Shown here: piece after piece, positions 34,151 to 49,100 of the stretch
Position numbering within the stretch: position 1 is the first letter of the stretch
How the letters are laid out: every line of letters begins with the position of its first letter
DNA from: Primula veris
Lineage: Eukaryota; Streptophyta; Magnoliopsida; Ericales; Primulaceae
Assembly: GCA_963682055.1 (NCBI GenBank)
Contig: OY821745.1
Location: 30,997,342-31,061,341 of the forward strand
Direction: 5' to 3'
DNA: 64,000 bases
The notes under the pieces: model-generated
The model's input: the letters and a program-made list of their open reading frames with translations, nothing else
Databases searched by the model: none
Told to the model about the DNA's origin: nothing
Position numbers and translations under genes: made by a program

Positions 34151-37100
34151 ATGGCAGAAACCTTATCAGCTCTGAGATCATTAATGTCTTCTCACTCCCC
34201 ATCTCTTTATGCCTTAGTTGTTCCCTCTGAGGATTATCATCAGGTTCCCCTCTCTCTCTCTCTCTATATATATATATCTATATATATATAAGTATATGTA
34301 TATCATTGTATGTACATATAAGTAATCGTGCGTTATTGTATCTCAATTTAATACTATTTAACTAATCAATTTGATTTTTTTTTTGCATGTTGATTATAAT
34401 CTGGTAAAGCGAGTATGTAACCGAAAGGGATAACAGGCGGCAATTTCTCTGTATATGTATATGCTGATACATTAGATATATATGTATATGTATATGTGTA
34501 TGTGTATGTGTATATGAGTGATCATGGGTTATTGGCTAAAGTGATTTTAGCTCAATTTAATTATTTATTTGTTTTGAGTATGTATCTGAAAGGGACAAAA
34601 GGCGGCAATTTCTCTGTATATGTGATGTGATCATCTGTTACTAAAACAAGTTTCTGTATCTCTGTATATGTAGATATATAATATGTATAATGTATATGTG
34701 TATATGAGTGATCATGCGTTGTTGGCTAAAGTGTTTTTATCTCAATTTAATAAATTTGATGTTTTTTTGCATGTTGATTATAATCTGGCAGAGTGAGTAA
34801 AAGGCGGTAATTTCTCTGTATATGTATATGTAGAGTTATGGATATATGATTTGATCATCTGTAACTGGGACAATATCTCAAATTCCGATTACTATATGAT
34901 TTTGATGATATATGGATATATAATTTGATCATCTGTTACTGAAACAAGTGTTTGTATCTCTATTTCAAATTATTGTATGACTTTGATGATTTTTACGTAT
35001 TGGGTATAATTGTTATCTAAGTTGATCATCAATTATTCGAGTAAGTGTTTTTATCTAAGTTTTATTTTATTAAATATTTCTGATGATTTTTACTTGTTGG
35101 GTATAATTATATGTAAGTTGATCATCCATAACTGGAAAAAGTGTTTATATCTCAGTTTCATATTATTTCATAACTTAGGTGATTTTTACTTGTTGATTTT
35201 AATCATGTATATGTTGATCATCCATTACTGGAACAAGTGTCCGTAACTAGATTTTTTATTTAATTTTGTAATCTTGATGATTTTGCATGTTGGCTATTAT
35301 CTGGCAGAGTGAGTATGTATCTGATAGGGACAAAAGGCGGCAATTTGTTTCTGGGTTCTCAGGAAGTGCCGGTTTGTTCTTTTTCTCCTTTTATTTTTGA
35401 AAATATAATAATTAATAATAAATTGTTGGGCTAGTTTTTGTTATGGGTTGAGGTGAAGAAAATGTTTGTGACTTGTGGGTATATTTGCATTTTAGTTTTT
35501 TGTCGGAATTATTTCTCCAATTAAATTAAATGGTCAAGAGATTATGGGCCTGTTTGGCTAAAACAACTCAAATTAGTCTGCATTTTTTACGCCAAACAAA
35601 AAGAAGTGATCATCAGTCTAGAACTTCTAGTTTTTTCCAGACAGAAAACTAAAAACTCTGCTTACAAACACAAACCTTTGTGAGCCAACCCAAAGAAATG
35701 CCGTTTCTAAGCAAAAGCGGTGAGCTTAAAAGTTTCGAAAAAACAACCCAAATATAGCTGATTTAGTACACTTGATTTAAATGGTATCCTAAGGTCACTA
35801 AGATTTTGATATTTGTATTTGTTAAATGATATAAATAGGTTTAGCACTGGTGACACTGGATAAGGCACTCTTATGGACGGACGGGAGGTACTTTTTGCAG
35901 GCGACTCAAGAGTTAAGTAATGAGTGGACGCTTATGCGAATGGGCGAGGACCCGCCTGTCGATACGTGGATGGCAGATGTGAGTTTGATTTTGCATTTAT
36001 TTTTCAAGAGCATTTTATATGATCTATATAAATTTCGTGCTTATATGGTGGGTTTGTTTATTTATAGGCTCTATTGCCACTTTCTTTTTACCATTTTTTA
36101 AGTTTAATTTCTGCGTCATCACCTATACTGTTAGTTGATATAATTTGCGTTTACTGTTTAGGATGTTTACTTCTTCCCCTTTCATATTTTGTCTATATCC
36201 TTTGCTCTGAAAAGTAAATGGCTGTTCAGATTCTTCAATTTTTAAGGAATATAAGGTGGTTTACCATAAGGTGAGACTTCTTCAGTTCTCTTTCTGATTT
36301 GTATCTATCCTTTTAGAAAGTGTTTGGCTACTTTGAATGCCAAGTTTAAATCACATGGTATCTGTTTCTGCATATTTGGTGATGTCTAAATAATGGCTTT
36401 AGTGAAAACGACGAGGTCTTACTTGAGCACATGAGTTGAGTCTGTACCATGTTCTTTACTTGTATTAGGGAAAAATGATTATTTGGATTAAATTCTCAGG
36501 AATTTTAAAAAAAATACTCTATTTTCCATGTAAGTGCTGCTCATGTTGTATGTTATTTCATAATATAATTGGCAACTTTAACTCACGGGTCAGGGAAAAA
36601 GCTGTGCTGCTAATGGCCTTTTTTGTCAACACTTGGAAAAAGTGATCTAAGTTTTGCTCTTTCATGTACTTAGTTGTATGAATGCTAATTAGAATTTACC
36701 TTATACTCTGTCAGAATTTGCCAAAAAATGCGGCTGTTGGTATCGATCCATGGTGTGTATCAGTAGACACTGCACAGAAATGGGAGCAAGCTTTTTCCAA
36801 AAAACAGCAAAAGCTGGTACAAACATCCACAAACTTGGTCGATCAAGTTTGGACAACCCAACCACCAGTTAAAACTAATCCCGTAAATGTTCAACCCTTG
36901 GAGTTTGCTGGCCGTTCTGTTGCAGATAAGTTGAAAGATCTCAGAGCAAAGTTCGACGAACAAAACGCTCGTGCTATCATCATCACTACACTTGACGAGG
37001 TGAGTCAAATCATTTGAAGTCCACGTCATAAGTCTTTCGTTGTGAAAATCAGGGGATAGTAACAGTTGGGCAGACTAACATATCATTCGGTGAGTACACC

Positions 37101-40100
37101 AATTTACATAAAAAAAATTGATGAGTACACTAAGGTGTCTCCTTTGCAGTGCAAGAGGGGTACATTATTATTTTTACCATGGGATTCACTTTATACTCTG
37201 TTTCAATGTGTTTTTGACTAGGGGTATTACATGTGATTATAGTACTAAATATACCTATAACCAAGAAATACTCGGTGGTGATATGAGTTATAAGGCAAAT
37301 AATACCTAGTTACAGTTATATGCTCTTGTATAATCCTGCCAAGTGCAAACAAACTTGGCCTTGGTGTACCAAGATGGAAAAATTATAGGTTGGGCCTTAG
37401 GGTACTAAGTAATAAAAATACAAAAAAAATTTGAACTGTTCTATCATGTTTATTTCCTGTAGCTTTTTTGCACAATTCTATTCTATTTTTCCTACTAGAG
37501 TCCCCAAACCATCGGTTTTTATTTTACTATGTAGCGTACATAAGGGAAAAGATATTAGGTTGGAGTACTAATTACTAACTTTTTGTAGGTTGGTGTACAA
37601 AACGAAATCTGATGATACACTAGGATATAGAGTTCTTATTGACCCGAGAATTCAGTGTTGCTGTTTCTATTACTCACGTTCTTACCCTATTTCCTAATAA
37701 TTGTCTATATGCAGGTTGCATGGTTGTATAATGTCCGTGGGAGTGATGTTTCTTACTGCCCAGTTGTTCATGCTTTTGCCATAGTAACGTCTCAATCCGC
37801 ATACTTTTATGTAGACAAGAGAAAGTTGTCTTCAGAGGTCAGATTCCTGCATAGTATTGCATTCATTGTTTTTTTTTTTGTTTCCTGAATAATGTGGTAG
37901 TTATTTTTGTCTGATTTTTAGTCACAAATTATCTTTTTGTATTTTTTTATTCTAAAGGGTTGCATGTGTTTCAAAGCTTGTGTCTTTACAATGTTTGTGT
38001 CTTTTAAGATTTTAACAGTTGTTTTTTAGGGTTGTATGCGTTTCAAAGCTTGCCTCTTTTTTTATATATATAAAAAAAATGTTTGTTTTATAACTCAACT
38101 CGAGGTTGATTTCAGTAATTTATATCAGATCTGTGCTTGTGGTTTGGTATCCTACATCACCTTTACTTGTCTGTTTTAATCATTTTTATATGAAATTGTT
38201 AACTTGAGAAAGCTTTGTGCTAGCAGGTAGAATCCCATATGGGGAAAAATGGAATTGAGATACGTGACTATGAATTAGTGAGTTCAGATGTGGTATTGCT
38301 TGCATCAGATAAGCTTTCTCCATCTTCACACATGGAAACTGGAAATGGAAAGAGCCCCAGCTTAATCTGGATTGACTCTGGCTCTTGTTGTTTCGCTTTG
38401 TATTCAAAATTGGGTGCTGATCAGGTTCTCTTGAAACAGTCACCCCTGTCCCTTGCAAAAGCTCTTAAGGCATGTTTTAAAAATTTTCTATAAAGATTAT
38501 TTATATGCTTTTAGTTTCATACTTTTTTGCTTACGGTTTTTTTGTTTGGTCATTGATTCATTGAGTTTCCATTGACTTTACATATGTGGGTGCTTGTGGG
38601 AATCTGTCACAGTTCACGTTCCATTTTGCGTGTGTGACTATATAGAAATTTACATGGAATCTTTTGATCGTTTAACTTTTATTTTATGGTTTTAGCTTTT
38701 AACTGTAGCAGAGTATCAAACGTCTAGAAAATTTTAAGTACATTTTTAGATTCTCTTTAACAAAGTAAATGAATTTACTCTACAAACTTTTCATCTTTAA
38801 TTGGAGTTATGGATTGAGATGTCTTGTTATTTGTGTGGACTACGTGAACAAGATGAGAGTCTCGTTGTAACTAAGTATTCCAAAAAAGAAACATATCTTT
38901 TTCGAAAATCACGACGTATATGCTAGGAAGGCGAGAAACTTCCTTGATATGGTCATTCCATGCATTATTTTATTTCTTGCAATTGTGTTGCTCATTAACA
39001 ACGTGGTCGACTGTTCGTATGTCTAGAATCCTGCTGAGTTGGATGGGTTGAAAAACTGCCACATTAGGGACGGTGCAGCTGTTGTGCAATATCTTGTCTG
39101 GCTGGATAAACAGGTAACGTTTGGACTTTGGATGATGACTTTTTTATGCATAACAAAAGAGGATAGAAAAGCATATTGTGATGGTATAAAAGTGCTAATA
39201 GTAGAGAGTCGGGATCTTCTGTATAATTAATCAGCATCTAAAATCCTATTTTGAGCCTGAAGTTTTGTTTCACGAGTAACATACATCAGTTTCTTTTTAT
39301 ATTTGCAGATGCAAGAAAATTACGGTGCATCTGGTTATTTCACAGAAGCGGATAGTTCAAGCAAGAGAAAGAAGCCGTAAGTTTTTTCCCTTTGATAAAA
39401 CGGATCTAGTTGATTAAAACACATAATTATTCTTCGGCTTTACTACAAACTTGTGCTTTTTTGCTTTGTTACTATCGTTTGTGTAAGCCAACATCTTGTA
39501 CCCGACTAATTGCAGGGATTCACTGAAGCTAACAGAAGTGTCTGCAAGTGATAAATTAGAGAGTTTCCGAGCATCAAAAAAGGTAACCTCATAAATCGGA
39601 GTGTTATTTATGCTTAAGCCTAACTTCATCAAAAGATGGATTTACTGAAGCTTATAATCTTTACACGCTTCGTGGGCGCTTTTTGTGCTTCAAGACGTAA
39701 AAAAAATTAAGCTGTACTTTTATTTTAAAAATGTAGGCATTTAATTATTACTTTTTTGTTCAAAATGGCAAATTCATGATATCCTAAAGTTTCCTAATGA
39801 TTGTTGATAGTTGCTTTGGCTGTTTAAGGTCATTATAAACTCAAAAAGTTGTTTATATTTGTACAATGATGTAAATTAGGTGCTTTATTGCTTCGAGTTT
39901 TAGGTCATCAACCTAATGAATATGCATTATGTAATGTCCTATTAGCCAGTTATAGTTTTTTTATGCCTATAAATATATTTATACGTAAAAATTATGCTTT
40001 ATGAGTTGATGTGTAATTGCTTACGCTTTAGTGAAACTCTTATAAAAACATTGTAGCTATGCTTCCGCGATTGAAAACGTCCTTAAACCTAAGATTAGAT

Positions 40101-43100
40101 GGTTTATTACATTCTTTTCCAACTCATAAAAGAGATGGATCACCCTCTCCATTCCACACTTCAGTAGTATTCTTAGTTTAAAAGTTACTGTTTCACTTAC
40201 ATTTCTTTACATATATATTGCCGGTTAGATCCCATATGACACCTTTAGGCAGATATAAATTGTTAAATTCATGTGTATGCTTTTTTTAAAGTGCATTTTT
40301 AATATATAAAGTATATCTTGTGGTTTCTGTATTAGTCTTTGATGTGTTGTGTGTGGAAGCATCAACCTTTTCCCACGGTCATGTTCTAATTTGGCATTGC
40401 TATTTTTGCAGCATTTCAAGGGGCTGAGTTTTCCCACAATTTCATCAGTTGGGCCAAATGCTGCTATAATCCATTACTCACCAGAAGCTAATACTTGTTC
40501 AGAACTTGATGCTGATAGTATCTATTTATTTGATTCAGGAGCACAGGTTTATCAGCTATCAAAGTAGTCTAGGATCTAAGACGTATCATTCTTTAAAGGG
40601 TTAATTATAATATTAAATATTGATACAAAATTTGTCACCATAAATTGTTTTTGTAGACAACCTAAAAAAATTACCAACTAGTAGTACACTAGCATTACAG
40701 TCCTTGGTGATTTACTACGCTCTGTTGACGAATTGAAAAAATTGAAATAGGTTGGGGTACTAATTAGTTAAAAAAATTGTATATTTTATACACTGTTCTA
40801 GCACAATTTTACGTTTTGTACACTCATTCTCACGTTGGATCTATTTTTGTCACCAATCTATTCTCACGTTGGATCTATTTTCGTCACCAATCTATGATTC
40901 TTTTTTGTTAACGTGTTTATATCATCAGAACGAAGTTTTAAGATGGTGTACTGCTTGCTAATTTTTTTGTATGTTAGTGTACAAAATCTATATATCACAT
41001 GACACGAACCGAAAATAGCCGTTTTATAATATAAGGATAAGGAAACTTCCTTATGCTATGATGGTTTCATGTTTCCGTTAATACATTTGTTTTTGTTTCT
41101 TGAAGTATCAAGATGGAACAACGGACATTACCAGAACCGTTCATTTTGGAAAACCTTCGGCGCATGAAAAAAAATGTTACACTGCGGTATGCACATTTTT
41201 TTTTTTTTTTTTCTTTTTCTATTCTTTTCTTTTCATGGTGTATCTTTTACTTTATTGAATTTTACAGCCGACTACTGTTGTGTAAAGATTAATCTGTCAT
41301 TAAACCACGACTAATTTTTTGAAGCCTTGGGACTATTGCTAGTTGCCACGTATAATGTGCTTGGATTAATAAACATACACTCCATCTGCTACGAAAGCAA
41401 AGTTAAATACTTTATGAACTTCACATTTATCGTTATGCAAACTTTCAATTGTTCAGTTCCGAAGTTCCTAAACTCCTCTCTACCTACAAATGTTGCAAAC
41501 TACGTCATTCGAAGAATTGACAGTTTATTTTGACTTTGTTCAGGTTCTCAAGGGTCATATAGCACTGGGTAATGCCCACTTTCCAAATGGAACCAATGGT
41601 ATTCGAAATTATCTTTTACTTCTTTTTCTGTTGATAAGCCTTTCTTCCTATGTTCTTTTTTTCATTATTTATCTAAGTGTACATTTTCTATCTATAGGGC
41701 ATGCTCTTGATATTCTTGCTCGGGTTCCTTTATGGAAGTATGGCCTTGATTATCGCCATGGTACAGGCCATGGTATTGGGTCTTACTTAAATGTTCACGA
41801 GGGTGAGTGATATGTTTTCGGAGGAATTCGAATTACATGTGGAATAACCAAATAAGTATATTTCATACATATATAAAGTGGACTAACAATGATATATTAC
41901 TATGTATCAGGACCTCATTTAATTAGTTTCAGACCACATGCTAAAAATGTTCCGATACAAGCTTCAATGACTGTAACAGATGGTGAGTGTCTTCTTTTTA
42001 CTCTCTCAGTTTAATAAGCGCCACGAGCTAATGTTTCCAGATCCCTGATGAGCTCAATAACACATTCATATCTTAAATTATAAGGCTATTTCTAAAATCA
42101 CGGAGTGATATATCCTTCTCATATTTTCTCATTTTACTTTCACATGTTAGGGCAAATTTGTCGTAGAGTTTGTCTAATAAAAGCTGTGCTAGTGAAACTT
42201 ATTTGACGTGTCGTTCTATTATTTTCTCATATTACGTAAGAGCAAATTTGTTGACGAGTTTGTCTGATAAAATCTGTGCAAGTGAATCTGCTGATGAACC
42301 TGATTTGTTTCTAGTTTTCTCCATTTTTTTTCCAGAATCTGTCTCTTATACTTTATGTCATCTCTGAGGAGGGCACTTAAAACTATTTTGTCTAAAATAG
42401 ACCCATATGAACATTAGTCTCCCTATTTTCTTCCACTTTCAGAACCCGGCTATTACGAGGATGGGAACTTTGGGATACGTTTAGAGAACGTGCTAGTTGT
42501 GAATAAAGCTAATACAGAATTCAATTTTGGTGACAAAGGTTACTTATCTTTCGAGCACATAACATGGGTATGTTTCTTATAGTTTTCAACTTCTTAATTT
42601 CTTCTTTAGGTAAACTGATAATAACCCCCGTGTGCTTTTGTTAGTTGCACTAACTGACCTCCATCCTTAACTTTGTTCCGCTATTACTTTTGTGCCCGAT
42701 GTTCGTTTTGTATTGACATCTATATACCTCCTGGACACCATTTTTTTTTTGTAAAAAGAGCGTATTCTTCTGCTTCATTATTTCAATTTTGCTTAAAATT
42801 TATCTGAATGAATTTTCTTTTGTTTAATGCTATCAAAGCAACAATCATCTAAAACGGATGACTGAACACAAAGTAAAGCTACTTTCAAATTAATCCAAGG
42901 GGTTGTTTGCAAATGTTAGTTAGTACGTGGGGGTTGCATTTCGAGTAACAGGAATCTATTAGGTTAATTTGCAAAACACCCAGAGTATATGGGGGTTATT
43001 TGCATTTTACCCTTGTTTTATTCACACTTGTACTGTAGACTTGTAGTTCACCACCTTAAAAGCTAAAATTGTTGTTTTATAAATTAAGTTGGTCACCCCC

Positions 43101-43551
43101 TTTGAGATTTTGTTAACTTAGCCAAAAAGTAGTAGGAACTGTAAAATCAAATTTGTTTTTGAGTAGACCTTGTACCAGCTTTTTTTAATACATGTAATTG
43201 AACTCTGAACAACCGTAGTACAATGTGCCATTGTGCTAAGCCTGTTAGAGAGCCTATTCTTAAGAGAAAAGATCGACAAGCAGTTAATTGCTTATAGAAC
43301 TGTTGCAATAAAGCGAGTTCAAGTACGTAATTTACATAATGATCTATTTTTCTTTTTAATTACATCAAACTCGTGATAATGATGTTCAGGCACCATACCA
43401 AACAAAGTTGATCAATGTTAAGCTTTTGACTCCCGAAGAAGTAGAATGGTTGAATACGTACCATAGCAAATGCAGGGAAGTGCTCTCCTCGTACTTGAGT
43501 GAGTCTGAAATGTCATGGTTGAATAGAGCTACCGAACCGATAAGTGCTTGA
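34151..43551 (+). CDS. APP1: Xaa-Pro aminopeptidase P1 (M24B)
   Basis: Sixteen exons: 34151-34243, 35308-35371, 35839-35978, 36715-36999, 37715-37837, 38227-38469, 39027-39113, 39309-39376, 39516-39582, 40412-40546, 41106-41186, 41544-41598, 41698-41802, 41911-41982, 42443-42567, 43390-43551. They join in frame to about 634 residues, near the usual length of plant APP1. The creatinase-like N-terminal part ([20 protein letters not shown]) leads to the pita-bread metallopeptidase domain. Its five metal ligands are intact: Asp431 (FDSGAQ), Asp442 (DGTTDITRT), His505 (GTGHGIGS), Glu540 (DEPGYYEDG) and Glu554 (GIRLEN). The enzyme removes an N-terminal residue preceding proline, using a dinuclear metal centre. 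No signal peptide is seen, so it is probably cytosolic. Intron 6 appears to use a GC donor. Confidence 0.95.
34381..34825 (+). repeat. Decayed copies of APP1 exon 2 inside intron 1
   Basis: Exon 2 (35308-35371) with its preceding intron end (TTTTGCATGTTG..TAT.ATCTGG) recurs upstream. Copy 1 is at about 34381-34452 (GAGTATGTAACCGAAAGGG, acceptor destroyed). Copy 2 is at about 34574-34612 (GAGTATGTATCTGAAAGGG, no acceptor). Copy 3 is at about 34761-34825 (acceptor GGCAG kept, but the reading frame meets TAA at once after an internal deletion). Each is followed by the same CTCTGTATATG microsatellite instead of TTTCTGGG. Confidence 0.8.
38470..38471 (+). promoter_or_regulatory. GC splice donor of APP1 intron 6
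   Basis: Exon 6 ends CTTAAG at 38469 and the intron begins GCATGT. The next exon starts after GTCTAG at 39027 and keeps the frame (LAKALK to NPAELDG). No GT in the vicinity restores the frame, so this is most simply a GC-AG intron, a known minor class. Confidence 0.75.
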
Positions 43552-46142
43552 GAAGTAAATTCTGTTAACTGGGAGTAAAGGGTAAACGGAAAATAAAAGA
43601 GAAGTATGCAAGTATTGTTTACCCTACTGCTCCAAAATCTGCATCTTCATTCTTCAGGCTCTAGACATAAGTTAGCTTGGAGCTTATTTGTTTCATGTTT
43701 TCATAGCGAAGGTGTTTCATTTTTTTACTTATCCTTTTCATTCCTTTGTGTGTGATGTTAAAAGAAGATTTCTTTGTGAATTGGTTTGAATATTTTCTCT
43801 AACACCACAAAATGCATTTCGATCAAGCATGTTTTTCGAAATAGAAAGGTATGCCAAGGAAATGAACTTGGTGGAAATGTTAAGAGTAGGAAACAAAGTT
43901 TGAAAGTCAATCTTCTGTTGTCTAAAAAGTCTCCAAGTGGGCGAGACGGGGATGGGGCTTTATAGCGCCCGGCATGGGCAAAGTGATGAACCATATTTTA
44001 TGTTTTGGATTTCAACACAATAGGGACGTTATTTTGCTGACTTAATTATAAAAGATATACACATTGTGAAAATTAACAAGTGATTCAACTTTTTTGATCT
44101 CGATCAACACTCAGAATGTTTCCCCACTTCAGTATAAGCATCACTTTTTGCTTAAAATGATGATTATAGATGATCGGACCAATTGTCATCGAATATATTT
44201 GGGTTGATTTTTATTTTAGTTGTGCTCATCCATCGAAAAGCAAGTTGTAAGACTGGAAGCGTGCGACTCTTAGACTTGTGTGGTAACCCATCTCCTCTTT
44301 TACCGTTTACGGATGTAAACGAATGAAATCTTCACGAGAAACCTTGTGGTTAGCTCGTTTATGGCTCGTTACATGTTTGCTTCTGTATAAACGAGCCAAT
44401 CATTGAACAAAACCCGGTGTTTAAAACTAGTGCATCAAGGAGTTAAAATTAATGAACAATATCCTAAATTGTGTTAGATTTCAGTTGATTGAATTGACAT
44501 TATCTTACACTTGCATAAAATTAAATTTCATAAATTTTCAATAGTGTTAGTATTTAGGCAAAGTCGTCATTTAAAAGCACGTGGAGCAAAACAAAATTAT
44601 TTTATTTTGTCATCTATATTTATAATCGAACGAACTATCACGGTGCGTGTTCTGCTTTTTTAAGTTCCAGATACGTGTTCATCTTAAACAATACTTTATC
44701 CGTTCTTATTTAATTGTCCATTACGAAATTACATGTAATTTTGACCGGCTTATAACTTATATAAAAATTGTTGAAATGATTTTTTTTTAAATTTAATTAT
44801 AAAATTTAACATTTAAACTATATTATACATAATTAAATAAGAACATATGGAGTAACAAATCAACGTGAATAAATTTCTTCACTGTTAAAGACCATCCATT
44901 ATTTATTTGATTGTTGGAAAATTGAATAAATAAATGCATGTACCTTAAATACTTCCCATTGTGACACTGTTACGCTGCCTGATACAGTTTTTTATAAACC
45001 AACAAATTTTAGTGATTAGTATCGGGTCATAAATCAAAGTCACAAATTCACGTGCTCAATAACTTCACAAAAAACATAGCACGTGGGGTGGGACCCACTT
45101 TGACATATTGTTATCACACGCTTGTTTGGTCCACTATGCAACAAACCATTACAAAACATCGTGCGAATGGTGGCAAATGGATATATTATTAAGTGATTAA
45201 CTATCGTTTTCATTTTATCTTTTACCTTTTTTTTTAATAATTTAGCTATAAGTACATGGATAAGAGACGGGGAAGGGCCTGCTAGAGAAAAGTGTTCAAT
45301 TATTTAAACGAAGATATAATTAGAAAAAGGAATTGTCTTGATTTCCTAAAAACAAAACACGTGTTATAGAGTCAAGCCTAAAAATTTGATCCAGATTACA
45401 TGGAGTAGCAGGAAAGTTGTCAATATTCATTTGCTACCCTTGACAACTTGGTCTAACAAACGATAGAAAAAGCAACAGATATACAAAAACTGCTTTTTAT
45501 CATTGTTGAATTTGCTTGTAAAAACTTGTTAAAAAGATAGGTTAACACATTCAAATAGGACTCTGATAAAATTAGCCAACTAGTCATTGCGAAAACAATG
45601 AAACTGATAAAATTTTGTATCAATTCGAAACAATAGAATAAAACTAGAATACACATTGCAAAGATAAAATCCACACACTGATGGTGACCGACTGATCAAT
45701 TTCCCTTCCGAGTATTAGTATGTTATTTAGACATGTTAACGTTATCGGACCCCTAGATCGGTATCGATACTTGTTCACCATTCCACAATCCACACCTCCA
45801 CGCCATTCTAAATAAAATTTAAACAGATTCATATAACCAGTTATACATTTTAAAAGGAGCAACAATCCCTCAATGAACAGAAGGGAATATAATTTAATAC
45901 AGATCAATCATCACCTATGTAAAATCGAAGGCCCTTGTACAATGGCGAAAATCCCGAGTTATGCCACAAAACTACAATGATTTTGGTACATTTTTCACTC
46001 ACCCCTTATTTAGTAAATATCTCTTGATACTTCTCATAATGAGGGTGCAAATGATTGTTTTCTACACGAATACATTTAATTCTCATACAACATTCTTACA
46101 TAGAATAATACAAATAACCTAAAGATTTGAAACACCAGACCA
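43552..46142. other. Intergenic between convergent APP1 and BES1/BZR1-like genes
   Basis: Holds the 3' UTRs of both genes. One Stowaway-like MITE is annotated separately. No other gene was seen, and the short ORFs near 43758 and 45453-45907 have no recognisable motif. Confidence 0.65.
44699..44852. mobile_element. Stowaway-like MITE
   Basis: A 154-bp AT-rich element flanked by TA dinucleotides (44697-44698 and 44853-44854). The left end TCCGTTCTTATTTAATT and the right end AATTAAATAAGAACATATGGA are inverted repeats, similar to the CTCC.TCCGT ends of Stowaway elements mobilised by mariner transposases. A mariner-like fragment lies at 63703, but no direct link is implied. Confidence 0.65.
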
Positions 46143-49100
46143 TCAAGCGCGAGCTTTTCCACTACCAAGTGTGAGCTCAAGATCATCCATTCCGACTTCA
46201 TGTATTCTCTCACCCTCCCACGCCATCACAGAGCAACTTCCGAACGCAAACTCATCCCTACTGTCCATCCCGTCCCCATTCAAACTCATCCTAGCCGTCG
46301 GTTTCACAAGATTAAAAGTAGGTGACGAAGGGACGCCCGAGTTTTGAAAATTCACCCATTTAGCCGAATCGACTGTCGATGAATCTGATTCATCGCACTC
46401 AGGGATGGTTGCTGGTGCCATGTGGCGGTGTCGACGCGGACTAACAGGGGCTGAGGCGGCAAAGAAGGCATTTTGGTAAAAAGATTCCATCGAGGCATTG
46501 GCGAATAACTCGTTGCTGGCTTTGCGTTTGGACCCTCTAGGGGAAGAGAGAGGAGGGGTTACAGGGGCGCTGTTAGAGATACGTAAGCGAGGGAGAGAGG
46601 AAGGAATCGAGACTAGGTTTTCGAGGTAAGGGAGGATGTAAGATGAAGGGTTGAGATCGAATCTGGTGGGACTAGGGTACGAGGACGATGTGGGGCTTGC
46701 TTGGTATGAGGGTATAGGACTTGGGTAGTACGAGGACGTTGGACTCGGTTGGATAGATGAGCATGTGCTTATGTTGTTTGGTGTATTCGCCACCTCACTT
46801 GTTGGGCTCCGAGGTGGTCTTGATCCCTGAATTGACATGTAATAAAAGACATGTTTTAAAAGTTAAGATCGAAGTGAAATGGAGCCAGTGAAAAAGTTTC
46901 TTTCTTGCAAATTCAATATAACAAAACAAGTCCGAATAAAGGGAAATGCGGTTTTAAAGTTCATACTCCTTGAACAATTTCTCACCCAAATCTAGATATA
47001 TGCCAGAACAAGAGAAGCATGCAATCAATAGGTAGATGTTTAACGAAATGTTCTGCCGACAGTGCAGCTAATGTGAGAAGGAAAATTTTCACAGAAAAGC
47101 TATCAAAGATTTCACCTTATTCAATGGCGAGAAAGACATATTCAGTAAGAACTTGCCTGACATCAAGGATTTACAAATCAATCCACTGAATCAACCAAGT
47201 AAACAGCTGAGAACCCATCGATATACAAAATGCAAAGGAGACAAGTTTCTTTTTTGGTAGTAAATCAAGCTAATACTCATAAAAACCCAGATATTGATGC
47301 ACAAGCATGCACTACTATCCTACTATGAACACTATTTTTGAGCCTTTTACTCGTATAAGATAGAAGGCATAGCTAGCCAGAATAAAGATCGAGTTTCTTC
47401 ATCCGCGGTCCTGAGAAATCTAAAACTGAAAAATCACATGTGTTTGTTTGGTGGCATCTTTAAGCAAAAAAGAACCTACCTTTCCGACACTAAAGTAATA
47501 AATCAGCCAAGGGTTAAAGCAATCCAGCTTATTACTTCAATCTCAAACTCAAGTGAGCTTAATTTGTCAAAAAACCTCTTGGTGAAAACAAGAAAATTAA
47601 ATTGATCCATATTCCCACATCAGAAAGAGAGTCAAAATATTAACTTATTTCTCAAACACAAACAAACCAGCTTATTGCACAAAACCTGGAGCAAACAATG
47701 CCCAAAATCACACTTAAAAATCCAGGATCAATTGAAGGAAATCCAATAGATCCATTACCCCACATACCAAAAAATGGGGCAATTTTTCTAACAAACACAT
47801 CATATGCATCAATTGATGATTCTCAGCTCAAAAAAGCCAACTTCTTTGGTATAATACTGCTACAAAACAAGCCAAATAATCAAATCAAAACAAACAAGTT
47901 ATTTCCACAAACAAAATAAACAGCAACTACACTAGACAAAAATTAAAAGAAGGGAGGCAAACAAAACCTTTGATCAGACTCAAGTAAGTCTAGCAAATCT
48001 TTTTATTTAAAACCCAAATAATAGAAGAAAGCCCAATAGTATACAGATTTATAACTCAAAAACACATCATACATATCCATTCAACTAGACATATAAAATA
48101 TAAATTTCCTATAAAACTCAATTTTAATAGAGAACAAATCCCAATAGATCTATGAACTCACAAAAAAGGTGAAAATATCCAGAGGCATCTTCATAAACAC
48201 CCATCAAATCAACTAAATAACAAATAAAGAAGATTTAACAAATTCCTATAAAACCCATTTTTGATAGAACAAAGCCCAATAGATTTATAAACTCGGAAAA
48301 AAAAGGTGAAATTTCTCACAGAAACATTTTCACAAACACCCATCAAACCAACTAAATAAGCAAAAAGGCACAAAAAAAAAAGATTTAAAAAAAAATTTGC
48401 AACTCAAAAACCCATTTTTTTAGAACTTTCCTATGAATCCCAATTTTAATAGAACAAAATCCAATAAATCTATGAACTCAGAAAACTACCCTCCAAAGAA
48501 GAAACAGAAAACAGAAAACAAAAAAAAGGGTGAAATTTTCCACAGAGGCATTTTCACAAATACTTATCAAACCAACTAAAAAAGCAAAAACCCCAAAAAA
48601 AACTAATAAAAAAACTTTCTATAACTAAAAAACCATTTATAGAATTTTCCTATAAAACTCATTTTTAAATAAAACAAAACCCAATATATCTATGAACTCA
48701 GAAAACCTAAAAAGGTGAAAATTTTCACATAGGCATCTTCACAAACACCTCATACCTATCAAATTAACTAAATAATAAAAATAATAATAACCTTAGTACC
48801 ATCATCTTCAACAACCCAACCAACTAAAAAACAAAATGAAAATAAAAAAACCAATAAAACCCAATTTTAATATAACAAAACCCAATAGATCTATGAACTC
48901 AGAAAATTAAAAAGGCATAAATTTCTAACAAGAAACATTTTTCCAAACACCCATCAAACCAACTAAAAAAAGATTAAATAATAATAATAACAACCTTTCT
49001 GTAAGTGGTACCAACTAAAAAAAAATATTTAAAATTTTCTAAAAAACCCAATTTTAATAGAACAATCCCCAGTAGATCTATGAACTCGAAAGGGTTCATT

